Below are positions 25,901-39,400 of a stretch of DNA of 64,000 nucleotides, one piece after another. The DNA comes from Uloborus plumipes (lineage: Eukaryota > Arthropoda > Arachnida > Araneae > Uloboridae), in the NCBI GenBank assembly GCA_038373865.1, contig JAXGGA010005161.1, forward strand, positions 16,686 through 80,685, given 5' to 3'. The notes below the pieces were generated by a model, which was given only the letters and a program-made list of their open reading frames with translations, did no database searches and was not told the origin of the DNA. Made by a program: the position numbers and the translations under genes. Every line of letters starts with the position of its first letter. The first letter of the stretch is position 1.

Positions 25901-28175
25901 TAGGTTATTTAGTGTATATGTTATTTTCAATTATAATAAAGCAATAATAGTGGCAAAGTAAAAAATATAATTACAACATCATTGGGTGTTAATAGATCGC
26001 AATTTTTGTTAGAAGCACAAAAACTAAAAATAAAAGAATTCAATAAATAAAATAATTTGAGAATTTATATTAAAAGCTACTACGATTAATTTTTATGAAC
26101 TAACGATATGATCGTAAGTTTTTTTCAAACTTTTGTCGCACATTAATCCTTGAAGGTTTGTAGCCTTTTCTTTCTAAATATTTTAACTAAAATATTTTTG
26201 AAAAGCTGAAGACAATCATATTTTATCTGGCAATTGTGAAAAATCAAATATGCAGAATGCTTCCATGTCCAGTACACAGTCGGAGGAATAACACAATTTT
26301 TGTTTTAGAAGCAAAAATTGGTAAAAAGGAAAGATGAAAAGTAATTACATCATCTAAAAGGTTTATCAAACAATGAAATTTTTAACTAAGATTTTTATAA
26401 AAAAGAAAATATTTAATTAGGTCCTCACATCATACCGGATGACCCTCACATCAATTCCGGATATTCCCCACATCAATACCGGATACTTAGCCGGATATCC
26501 TGCAAAAATCTTTCGGATATCCGTATCCGGGGGTGGTCAGCCGGATCGGATATCCGGAAGTACCGGATACTTAAAATATCAGCCGGATAGGCCGGATACC
26601 GGATAGTTACCGGATATCCGGTCCATCCCTATTTGAGATAAAGATCACAATCTAGAATATCTGTTGCATGACAGGGACAATGTTTTCTTTCAAGATGAAT
26701 TTATAGTTGGATAACAGTTTATGGCCAAATGTATTAATTTTTCTACGTAAAATTAAAAACACATCATATATTAGTAACACAGATTAATCACTAAATGTAT
26801 GAAGCTTCCCAGTTTTCTGTAAAATAAGTAAAATTCTCAACTTTTTTGTTTAAAATATGTTGTTCTTCACTATTTCTTTTCTATAACATTATAAAACTAT
26901 TTCTTGTTTTATTTTAAGTTTTTACAAATGCATTGAAACTAACTTTCAAGCACTACCCATACTTCAAAAATCTTCCCATATGTAGTAGAAAAAAAAAACG
27001 TTATAAAATTAGGCCATACAATGAAGCTAGTGTTGTAATCAGCTTGATACAAAAACAAAATGTCGGAAAAAATTTTAAACAATCTAATTTAAATTAAATT
27101 GGATTTAAATGTATTGTGGTTAAATACTGCTTTCATGTTAAGGTAAAATGAATGACAGAAAATAATTTATAAAAAAGAATTCAATAAAAATTACCTCCTG
27201 TATCTAATCCAGCCTTTTCTAATTTTTCCTTCACAGCCTGTTCAAGCTTTTTTCTCTGAACAACATCCATTTCATATAGTTTGCCATTTGAATCTGTAGA
27301 TTTGCGATCAAGCCTTCTTATACGAACATGAAGCTTGTCATCATCAAGAACAGCAGATTGACTTTGATCATCATCAGTAAGTTTTGGATCCTCTGCAACA
27401 TTTCAAAAATATTTCAATATGTATCACGTTAGGTTTGCATTAAGGAGCAAGTTGCAGTAAAAACTAACATTTACACACACACGGTGTAAAGTATAAATAT
27501 TTTAAACTATCAATATTACTACAAAGTATAAATATTTTTCTATATGCAAATTATTTCATTTGAAAAATAAATTTTAAAATATAAAATAGAAGGCGGCAAA
27601 TTAGGAGAAGTGAATTAATAAAGGTTGAATCCAGAGCTCATCAGCCGTGGGGGATTCAAGAATGGTCAAAAAACCAAAAAGTTTAAATACAAACCTATGA
27701 AAAAAGAGGATACAGATTTTTGAACACAGATTTAAATTTTTTGCACTTTTATTTTTTGTTTTTTTTGAAAACTGGACTGCCTCTGAATCTGTTGGACACT
27801 ATTTTGGTTTTGTTGCTCGGATTTTCAGGTGAAATGATTTTTATTTGCTCTGCAGGTACGTCCTTGCGGAGGACTAATTTTGGGGAATCTTTTCCTAACT
27901 AGTCGAGGCGAAATCCCTGCTTTTAGATTTAGGTTTTTGTTTTGAAGTACAATTTGCAGACTGGCATTTGGTGGTGTTTGCCCAATGCATATCTGTAGAT
28001 TGTATATTTTTATATTAAACATCCTCTTTTTTCATAGTTTGTATTTAAACTTTTTGGTCTTTTGACCACTCTTGAATCCCCCACGGCTGATGAATGGATT
28101 CAACCTTTCTTAATTCACTTCTCCTAATTTGTAGCATTCTATTTCATATTTGTTTATTGTATTATTTGTTTGTTT

Positions 28176-28243
<68 letters not shown>

Positions 28244-30414
28244 AGATATATATGTGTGTGTGTGTACGTCCTGTTCCTCCCGGAACCACTCATGCAAAAC
28301 AGATCCATAAAATTAGGATTTTTTTCTCCAACTCAGGATCAAAGCAAAGATACTGGCAGTATCTTAGTAAATTAAGCATCAGATCTCAATAATTATTTTT
28401 GAGCACGTAATCATAATAATTTTACCAGATCCTGCAATATGAAGTGTTTCAAATTTCCACTATTTAGGCAACTTGGTTAATTTCCTGTACATTCAAGCAA
28501 AGAATAAAAATATTTTTTATGAAATGTTAGAGGCATTCCAAAAGTTTGAGCAGGTTTGTTAGCATATGGAGATAATTTACTTCATGAGGTTCTGACCCTT
28601 CTTAATAATTGAGTAGCTTTTAACACATAAGGAGCTGACAGTGAAAAGATAACATACAAGAACCAAAATTCTACAGTTGAACAGAAAAACTCTTTGGAGT
28701 CATCTACAAAATAACTGAAACCATGTTGATAAATCATTCGCTTTCAAAACAATCTATTAAAAGGCTACATGACTTATCGTCATGGTTTTAGAAGTTATTT
28801 CAATAACTCTTAAGCATTTCTTTTTTTGATGTCCAGTTAACATTATAACTTTATTACAATTATTTACGGAATTCTAGTAAGTACTGTGGTTTGGTCATGG
28901 CTTTTTAACAGCAATTTCATGTATTTAAATATTGCTAGTGAGTGGCGGTTCAAGGGTCAGCCATTTATGTTGTCAAAAGCATCATGGTCGGGCAAAACGG
29001 ACACTTTTGGGGTGATCAAAACGGAATACAATTTTGATGTGTCCCATTTTACTAGACCATTTCCGTTAACGTTTTGGCAATGTGTTTAAGCAACAAGAAG
29101 TTCACAAGTGGATGTTCAACCATCCTGGCAGAGGGATTACAATTTATGAAGTAAGAAAGATGCTCAGTGTAGCATTTCAGCAAGCAGCTCTTATCCAAAC
29201 AGCTGTGACTGTGTTCAGGAAAACAGGCATTTTTCCATATAGCCCAGCTGTCTTACCTTAATATCTCTTCACTCCTTCTCTTTCAGCATATCACCCATTG
29301 CCGGATACTCAAAACATGACGTCCCAAAAACCATTAAGTCTGCAACGAAACGCGGCTAGATCTGAAGGATCTTCAAGTTCAGTCAAAGCATCTAAGAGTT
29401 TGCAGTCATCACAACCACTAGAGACAGCATAGAATGAATCACCTAGTCGTGGAGGCACCAATAACACTAGTACAAACCCAGGCTTCATTATTCTACCGTT
29501 CACTTCAGCAAGAGACAAAGGAAAACAGCTATACTATTGTCCCTCACGGCCACTTTCTATATTGCCCAAAAAAATTCTATCTTCACCACTAGTGATTGGA
29601 CCAAGACCTTGAAATAAACACGATAGAAGAAGAGGAAAAGCAGCAATTATAACAGGAGGAACATAAAAACTTGAGTTGGAAGAAGAACAAGAAAAAAAAG
29701 GAGAAAGTACTCAAATGCTGAAAAAAAAAGGTTGCCAAAACAACTCTCTTGAATGTTCTGAAGACAAAATAAAGGAGGCATAAAAGGACACCAAGTGGAG
29801 ATGCAAAACAGGCAGATAAAGTTATAAAAATTTTTACTCTGAACCTGAAAAAAAACCACAATCATCATTTGCAAAAATCGGAGAAAATGAACCTAACATA
29901 AGAAAACCTAAAAAAAATCATCAGTTAGCCCAAATTGATGTTGTGGTCTTCAGCAGATGAAGCATGTATTTTCTGCAACGCTCTGTATCTTGAATGGAAA
30001 TCTGGAGAAGGAAGCTGGATATAATGCTCCAGCTGCCAGGGATAGGGCCCACGATGCCTGTTCCAAAGTAAAAGAAGAAGACGACACACTTTTATGCAAT
30101 TTCTGTGCTATATAATTTTTTAAATTTACAGTTATGTAGCCTATTTTTGCTCTAAAACCCAAGTCAAAAGTAAAATCAGTGAAAATGTACCGTTTTACCT
30201 ACCCTTGGTAGGGTAGGTAACTAGTAGGGTCTAAACAGAATCGTATAAGACTTTGTGAAACCAGTATTTTTCACATAAATAATATTGAATAAATGTGACA
30301 AAGTATTTTTATCAGTTGAAAAGATGTATACTTTTAAATGACGTCTATCTTTGGAATGTTCCCTGTACATAATAAGAAATAAAGCGAAGAATAGATAAGC
30401 TATCTTGTTTTGGG

Positions 30415-30475
<61 letters not shown>

Positions 30476-33400
30476 TTTTAAATAAAAATATTTTTTACAT
30501 TTTCAGCAAAATTTCAAGGGCTTTCTAGAGGGCTTAAATATCATAGGATATTGGAATATTTTTTTTTTTTAATGAACAAAAAGTTTTACTGGTCCACCAT
30601 TTTCACTACAGGTAATAAAATAATTCACCCATAAAAATTTGAAATTTAATGCAAACTTTTACATACGAGGGTTTTTTTTTTCAACCTCCGTTAGACTATA
30701 AAAAATAAACGGAATGAAATACAAAAAATATTTTATCAAAAGAAAGGTACAATACTCTACAATTCTCTACATAATCACCTTGACGATTGAAGCATTTGTT
30801 ATATCTGTGAACAAGCTTTATAACAGCCACCTCGTAGAATGTTGCCGCCAATGGTTGGAAGTGAGTTCTGACAGTGTCTTTGGGTTCCACATCACTTTGG
30901 AAGCACAATCCCCTTCCAGACCCCAATCAGAGATGATGCGCATTGCTATGCCCCCAAGCAGGGGGGCATGGAAATGCTTTCTCCGGGGGGAATAAAGAAA
31001 TTGTTCTCAGAAACACTGGAAAACAAACAAGCTTTTAAAACATACAACGCCCCTTCCCACTGAGTACATGCGGATTTATTTAGGAAAGGGTCAAGCTAAT
31101 TATTAAGGCAAATTTACAAATTGATATTTTAAAACGTTAAAGTTTTTATTGAGAGAAGGTAGTTTTCAATTTACTTCAGAGGGGGAGAGACATGGTTCAC
31201 ACTTGATTACTCCTGGCTTCTGCGGATCTTGCTTCTGGTTTTGAGGGAGGTCACTATCAAAAGGGGCAAATTTATCGAAAAAAGAGTCCCCGAAATGCAA
31301 TTTTAGGCCAACCCCAAGATCCCTCCCCTCCCGATTCTTTAAGTGCCCCCCCCCCCCCGTAGCAAAATGTCTGAAAGAAACACTGCAAGTGACTTTAATT
31401 TGTTCCCTGAACTGAAGCAGGGACTTGGAGTCTGGAAAGATATTGTGCTTCCAAAGTGGCGTGGAACCCAAAGACAACGCCACAACTCACTTCCAATCAT
31501 TGGCTGCAACATTCTACGAGGAGGCTATTATGAAGCTAGTTCACATATATAACAAATGCTTTAATCATCAAGGTGATTGTGAGGTGAATCATCAAGAGAA
31601 TTGTAGAGCATTGTACCTTACTTTTGATAGCAAAATATTTCTTGTATTTCAATCCGTTTATTTTTTATAGCCTAACGAAGGTTGAAAAAAAAACAACCCT
31701 CGTATTTGGCAAAACTTTAAGGGCCTGGTGGGTGTCTAAATATATTTTGATTTCAAACCTTTTTTATTGATAAATGTTTGACTCCTAAACATAAATTTTC
31801 CTACCATAGGACTCTTTGATTTTTTTTAAAGTTGAAATTGACCAGCCCTAATCCAGAAAGGAGAAGTTCTGTTCTATAGTTAGTGCTACAGCTACACAGG
31901 AAAGAAATAACCCCAAAACTTAAAATGATAAAAGAAGAGTTATTATTATCAGGTAGACAGAAAAGGTTTCAGGTTTCATCGAGATAGCTTTCATCTCTTT
32001 TAAAAGAAGTACATGTTAGTTACATTTGAAAAATTCAAATTAGAATGAACATACCTTCAATTTCTACAGTTGCCTTTTCTGTATTCTCCTGAGCTGTTTC
32101 TTTTTCGCTAACGTCAACATCTGAAAACAAGTGGCAAAGCAATTTTAACAACAACGATAACTAATGTAACAAATATTTTTAAAAAAAAACACTATCTCAT
32201 ACAGTGTGAAAATTTACATATCAAGTTTCTTTTTCAACTAACATACTGCTAAAATTATCACCCACCATCAGATTCAAGACTAGATTTAACTTTGCTAAGT
32301 TTTTTAGAAGCTTCAAGAACATCCTTTGTAGCTTTATTAAGTTTATCCAAAAGGTGCTGCAGTGTTGATGTGAGTTTGGAAAGTGTAGCACTCCGTCCTT
32401 CCTCATCAGGATCTAATTCCATAAGTTTTGCCTAAAAACATTTTAATATATTATTAAATCACCAATCTAGAATAAACACTATTAGCAACACAGCTAGAGT
32501 TACTTGATTGCTAACATAAACTATGAACACAATGAATTACCTCAGTTATTATTGAATCAAACTGTTTTTGGATATCATTCTTCAAAGAGGCAAATTTTTC
32601 AGGCGGTAAAGTCGACTTCAATTTTTCAATTTCTGAATCAAAAAGTATTTACATAAAAAAACAATTCTTCAATCTAAAACTATGTTATACATATTATTAA
32701 AAAAAACTTTCAAGAACATGTAAAGAAAATAAAAAAGAAATGCTCTGACTTCTAGGAGCCCTGAGAAGTGAAACTTATGAATGCAGAATTACATAGCACA
32801 ATACAGACTCCAAAAGTTAGAACCCTTCAGGTGGAAGTGATTCTGGACTTAAAAATTTTCCGGATTTTAAACTTTAAAAGAAGGAACAAACGCCATATTT
32901 ACCAAAACAAGCCTACTGAATGAATTTAAAAACACAACATGTTTAATTTTAAAGATAACATCTCTGTTCTAATCCTATTATAGCTTTATCAAATGTTTCA
33001 ATTAAGTCTTCAGCTGATGTTTTTGTATTCCCAGCTATTTTTCAACTCCCAGCTATTTTTCAACTATCAGAATCAATATCATTGTTTTGTGCATTACTTG
33101 AAATTTTCAATTAGTTCTGCATCAGTCAGTGATCCAAAGATTGGCAGGTTGTCATTAATAGGCATAATTTCATCACAATCCTGTTCATTTAAGCTTATTC
33201 AATATCTTAAATTTGTCGGATGAAAAAAAAAAATTAGCTATCAATTTTAAGAGTTAAAAGAGCAGAATGATGAGGAACAGATTTTCTCCCATTTTTGCTT
33301 GCAAACTGATTAGCAAAGAAAAAATTGAACCTGTCCAAAAAGTTCTGAAGAAAAGCACATAAGTTAACATCAGGGGAAAAGACTGAGATGAAAAAGACCA

Positions 33401-36400
33401 CCACACTCTCATAACCACTCTACTATTCCTGAGACACTAATACTTTTCACGAAAAAGTATGTAACACTATAAACTGATGCCTTGGAAACTGGTTTTGCAA
33501 CAAAAGTGGCAAAGAAAAGCTGCAATTAATACTTGCTTGTGCAAAATTTTTTTGAAATATTTAGGGTGTTTAAAAAAATATTTCAGATAACTATGGAAAA
33601 TACATAAAGAGTTTTTTCGCAAAATGAAGGGGATTGCAAATATGGATTTATAAAATATGAAATGGTAATTGTATCCTAGAAGCAGATATGTTTTGGTTCA
33701 AAATTATAACCTGACATTGTAATTTCAAACTAAAAAGCAAGCGTTTCTCTTTGATTTTCTTCCACAAAATAGGAGTTTTCATTAATTAGCAATGTATCAA
33801 TCCATCACAGTCACCCAGGAAAAAAGGATTTTGCTGCCAGAGACCCAGATTTTTGGTAGATTTTGTTGTATAAAATGCTTCTATAATGATAAGTCATCCC
33901 ATGATTTTTTTTCACAATATGTGGTCTGGTTCTCATTTTACTTCCTCTCAAATTTTCAAAAAATTTCCTTTCTGTCAATTGCTAAGCCTAATCTAAATGT
34001 ATACTTATTTCTTCAGTACGTTGTGAATGATTCAGAAATCTCTCAATCTCTCTGAAAATTCTTAGACATCTTGATAAAAGCATGAGGATTCAATAAAAAA
34101 TACTTTATGTTTTTATAACAGTCTTAAGCAAAGAAGAGTCAGAGGGGATATGATCCAGTTGTTTAAATTTATCAAAATGAATGATGTTGATGGGCTAAAT
34201 TTTTGTTTGGAAAGCAGGACAAGGGGACACTGTTTTAAGCTATTTAAGTCTCAGGCAAACCTAGAGGTGAGGAAAAATTACTACTTCAGTAGGGTTGTGA
34301 GTACCTGGAACAGCTTACCGGAGGAGGTTGTTATGAGTATGGGAGTTGATAGCTTTAAGAGGGCCTTGGATATTTATTGGGGATTGTAATATTCGACTAG
34401 GACCAGCCTAGTTGGGCCTAGAGACTGTTGCTGGTCATCATCTTTTGTATTTGTATAATGCAATTATGTTTCAATAAAAGATAAATGAAACACAACAAGC
34501 ATTTTTTTCTGGAAAAAACATTCATTTACTAAATGGATTTTTAATTAAGAGACAGAGGTCCTTTTGAGTTGTTCAAACATTTCAAATGAACCAAAAGGTG
34601 AGTTCTATTATTGCAAAGAAGAAAAGTAGAAGCTATTTTCATTTTCTTACTGATATTACACAACATATACGAGTCAGTACAGAAAATTTTAAAACATTGT
34701 TTCTAGACTTTATCTAACTCAGTGGTTGGAAAAACTACATTTATTTCGTAGCCAACTACAACTACAACTACTTTTTTTTCAATATAGTGACTACAAACTA
34801 CTTTTGAACTGTCGTCGCTACTTCGCTACTTTTTAAAAAATGAATAAATAAAAAGCATACACCGTTTGGAGGTTGACCGAAAAAATTCGAAAAGTGGTTT
34901 AAATTAATTAACTCATTTGAATATAGAATATAACTAGAAATTGTCTTTGAATTTATTTGTTACTTTTCTTTTTGTTCCTTTTTTTTTTTTTTTGCTAAAA
35001 TTTGTGCTTTTTAGATTTTTTACGATTTTTAAGAATATTCACCACAATAAGCAATAAAGGATTCAAAAGTTGAAAAATTATAAGAATTCAACCTTCATTT
35101 TTTTTCTTGCCAGGGAATATTTAGGAACATGAAAATTATTTGAAGGAATATAAAAATTATGATGCCAAATAAACCAATGACATCAAACAGATAGAATGTA
35201 TTTCGCCAAATGATGTATAAAAGCTCTATTTTTATGTTTCTTATTTCTAATTGCGTTCACTGCTGTACTCGTGCAAGATTTGCACCAGTCAGAGTCAATT
35301 AAACCTTGTTTTGTTTCCTTCGCTCTCTTTTTTTTCTTAATTTATTTATTTATTTATTTATTTTTTAATTTAAAAGTAGTTTCCAGAAATCGCTACAAAC
35401 TAGTATTTTTTTGTATCGCGCTACTCACTACTCTACTTTTTTTAAAAAGTAGTGCGCTACACTACAAACTATTTAAAAATGTAGCTACTACAGTAGTTTC
35501 GCTACTTGTAGTTTGCTACTTCCGACCACTGATCTAACTTCAGTTAAATGTAAATATGCCTTTATTTACAAATATATTTCCATTACTGTAAAAACCTAAA
35601 AAAACATCCCCCCCCCCTCAAAATATAGAGTGAGCTGAGAAAAATAACCTATGAGTATAAAATTCAGTGAAAAATCAGCTGTAAAAGAAAAGCCTTTTTT
35701 TTCTAAACTGTCTCCAAGAATACAAAAAGTGCAGTTTTTTTTCAAGCCCTGGCCATTTTATTCCTCCTATGTGTTTAGAATTTTAAAGTTTACATGAACC
35801 ACCTTGCAGTTTATGACGAGATATCTCGTCCATTTAACATGTATTCCTGGGACTGCCCAACCGCAGGGTGGTTAAAGTGAGGACCTTTATTTGAACATAT
35901 ATTGCATTCAAGCTTTTAACCGATTAGTTTAAGAAATTATAAGAATAGTAGGAAAATGCTACAATGAACTGAAGTTTTTTTTTTTTTGTGATCATGATTT
36001 ATTACTCCTTTTAAAATTATCAAATTTTTGAGCGTGTGTAACTTTAATTGATACAACATGATTTGTATTTTTTAAGCTCATATTTTTTTCAAACATTCAT
36101 AGCAAATAAAGTGAAATTTCCTGACAAGTAATTAGCTAGTTTGAAAAACAAAAACTATTAAATGATAATGAAAATACTTGAACAATGCAGCATATGTGAA
36201 TTTATTGGTAATGAATGTAATAAAAAGATCTACACACACGTAGCCATGGTAGTCTGTTAGAAATAAGAATTTAAATCTAGGCATCATGAAGGCGCCTGAT
36301 ATAAGTTTCTAGGTGTCAAAACAGAGTACCACCAACAAAACTTATGTGCCACTTTTAATAAACCAAATATAAATTTTTTTTTTTCAATCATTAAGCAGAA

Positions 36401-39400
36401 TGCCTATATGCACTGCTATATGCTACACTGCCTATAGCATATTTGTATAATATGCAAGAGAAAATAAGTTTTTCAAGACAAAATTGATAGCATCTGAAAA
36501 TTATTCTTAAAAATTTATATTTCGGAGAAATCACTAGTCTTGATCACAATGAGTTAGAAAAAGAAAGCTTCAATGTGATCTAAAACTTAAGGTGTCAAAT
36601 ACGGCACCTAGAGTTGGAAATATTTAATTTTATCTAAAACATATATGCTGAGTCATTCCTTTTATGCTTCAAAAGTTACAGAATAATTGTTCTCTGATTT
36701 CTTATGAAACTCTTTAAAGCGTGAATGCAAATGAAGTATTGCAGTTTTTCTTCACCTATGTACACTGAAAAAAAAAGGGGTGGGGTTGCAAATTTGTACC
36801 CCCACCCCCCTGAGTTTTTTGACCTCCTGTTTCCACTGATTGCATAAATGTATAGATTACCAGGATTTCTTGGAGGGGACCAAATTAGACTTTGCGGGGA
36901 GGCTAAAAATTTGAAGTTACGCCACTGACAAAAATGTTAGAACTTCAATATTGTTTTTATGCTCAACATTCAGAAGAGGAGCCCTGTATCTTTCAAACTA
37001 TGAACCAGCCTCCCAGAGCTTGTTTCCATAAAAAAGTTTTGAATTTTTGCGACTATAGTACTTTTTGCTCTCACTGATTCAATTGCTTTTAGGTTAAATC
37101 AGATGAAGAAAGATCTAGAAACAATTTCTCAAAAATTTCAATCCTGACACATATAGATATATACTGTGCAATATCATTAAAAAAAGAAGCAAAACAAGAT
37201 TCTAATTTTCTTTTTTTCAATGACAGAACTTTATGAAAAATCCACTGAAGTAAACTCTGGTTTTCAATAGAAAAAAGTTGCTTTTTATGTTTCATTTATT
37301 TTTAATTAAACAAAATTACATAACATACATTTCAAACATTCTTTTATTACATCATCATGCTTTTATCAATATATCTAAATATTTTCCAGTTCTTGTATCA
37401 GACAATTTATTGAAGAAATAAGTATAGATAAAGATTAAGCTTAAGGACTGACAGAAAAATGATTTGTACATTTATTTATTTGTTTTGAAATGTGTGTGAG
37501 GTTCCGTAGAACAAAAACCAGATCACATAAGGGGGAAAAATTCATATGATTACTTATCACCACAGAAATATTGCAGACACCAAATTTCTGTAAAAATCTG
37601 TGGATATAGGTTACATGGCAAGGTGAAGTGCTGTAGAATTACCCAGCAGAGATATATATATATATACATTTTTGTTTTTTTTCCAAAGCATGAAAATACT
37701 ACTTAATATTTTTTAGAAGAGTGAAATTTCCTTCAGAGGAATAAAATATAAGAAAATAGGCAAGGTCATTATGATGATCAATTTCATAAAAAAAAACCAG
37801 ACTTTCTAAAGATGAAATGGAAGATGGCAGGAAAGAAACGATATCTACTATTTTTGATTTTAATCAGCAGATATTATGTATTCAAAACAATGACAAAAGA
37901 TTTACATAAATCATTTTCCCCAATGCAATATTAAACAGGGTTCCCACTTCTTTTTCAAAACAAAAAATAAGGACTTTCTAAGGACCTTTTCAAAAAAATT
38001 AAGGACCTCGAAAGTATTAATTAGTCAACAAATATGCATGAATTTTATAGGTTGCACAAACACACCTTTATTTTCAAGCATTTTTTTCCCCAAAAAAATG
38101 TTTTTGAAGCATTTATCATTACATTTCAAACCCAAGACTAAGAAAAATTTTCAAAATAAAAAAATTGCGATCTGAACTTTTTCTTCATGACAATTCCAAG
38201 GCTAGCGGCAATTTTACATCAAACACTGGACAAAAAAGTACTAGCTTTGAGTACAAGATGCACTAGAATCTTTGAGGCTGCGTTTTGCAGAAAAAAGTAT
38301 AAAATATGTCGTATACAAATACATTAAGTTAAAATGAGGAAAAAGGGGTCAATTTACTATCTTTCTCAATGAAACAAAAATGCTAAAACGGATTTCAATA
38401 AAAGGCAAGCAATAAAGGCATTTCAATAAAAGGCATTCTAATTTGATGCTACTTCTATTTACTTCAGTATAGTTCAGATTTTGGTAAAATTATGATAAAA
38501 ACTTAATTTTGTAAAAGTGAATTAATCACTTTTACTAAAACCTAACTACATACACAGAGCTAAAATTCAGGACAGATATGCCAAAGTTTCCAAAATAGTC
38601 TAAGCGGAAGAATTCTTCACTTTTATTAAAAAGAATTGCATGTAGACCAGTGGTTCTCAACGGGGGCGATACCGCCCCGATGTGAGGGGCGGTGAACCTC
38701 TTTTGGGCGGCGGACATATTTTGGGCGGTAAGGGAGCGGTGGGCATATTTTAAAATTTGCTTGAGAGGACATGTTTGGGGGGGGGGGCGGTAGGAGACCT
38801 TTTCTCATGGATCGGTAAGGATAGTTTACAAAAAAAATTTCTGGAGTTGTCTCCCGAACCCTGATCCTTCTCCTAATGTCATCAAAGACAGCCCAAAATT
38901 TGTCAATAGCACTTAAATTTCAAAAAAGTTTTGAGGTGGGTCCCTCTTTCATTGCGTAACTATCTGAAATAGTCTTAAAATTGTGTTTAATTGATGTCCA
39001 TTTAAAAATTGCTCAAGAAGAGTCCTTAATTCCTTACCCCTCCCTGCTCTCCTAACTTTTATTGCCAACAAAAAAAAAAAAGGCTTAAAATTGCGTTTTG
39101 AAAACTTGACTTTTCAAAAAAACTTCCGGGGCAAAGATCCAGAACCACACACCTCTTTCTCTAGCATAACCATACAAAGCTTGAAACTTTGTTTCTAGAC
39201 ATTTCTGTTGAAGAGCTATGGAAATCATCATTCTAAAAGACAGTCTAATGATTTTGTAAAAAATGATAACGGGAGGGAATCTCGAACTACCCTCCTACTC
39301 TTTCCCTAATCATGACCAAAAAGAGCCTAGAATTGCCTTTTTAGGAAGTCGGCTTCTAAAAATTCCTAGAAGAGAGCTACCAAACTTGACCGACTTTTTA

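Larger units (their letters stand above)
18667..26631. mobile_element. Outer hAT-type element holding nested insertions
   Basis: Begins TAGGGATGGACCGGATAG and ends GGTCCATCCCTA, flanked by a perfect 8-bp duplication TTTGAGAT (18659-18666 and 26632-26639). Both subterminal regions are packed with CCGGATA/TATCCGG strings. Taking out the nested elements leaves roughly 2.3 kb of native sequence with no transposase, so it is non-autonomous or decayed. Its interior includes a ~140-bp tandem array. It lies wholly within OS9 intron 12. Confidence 0.88.

Noticed and set aside
27825..28022. 65-codon minus-strand frame in the foldback spacer
   Set aside because: No recognisable motif; it lies in the spacer of a non-coding foldback element.
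32993..33223. Additional OS9 exon in intron 8
   Set aside because: Plus-strand frame only, opposite to the gene, low complexity, and exons 8 and 9 already join in phase.
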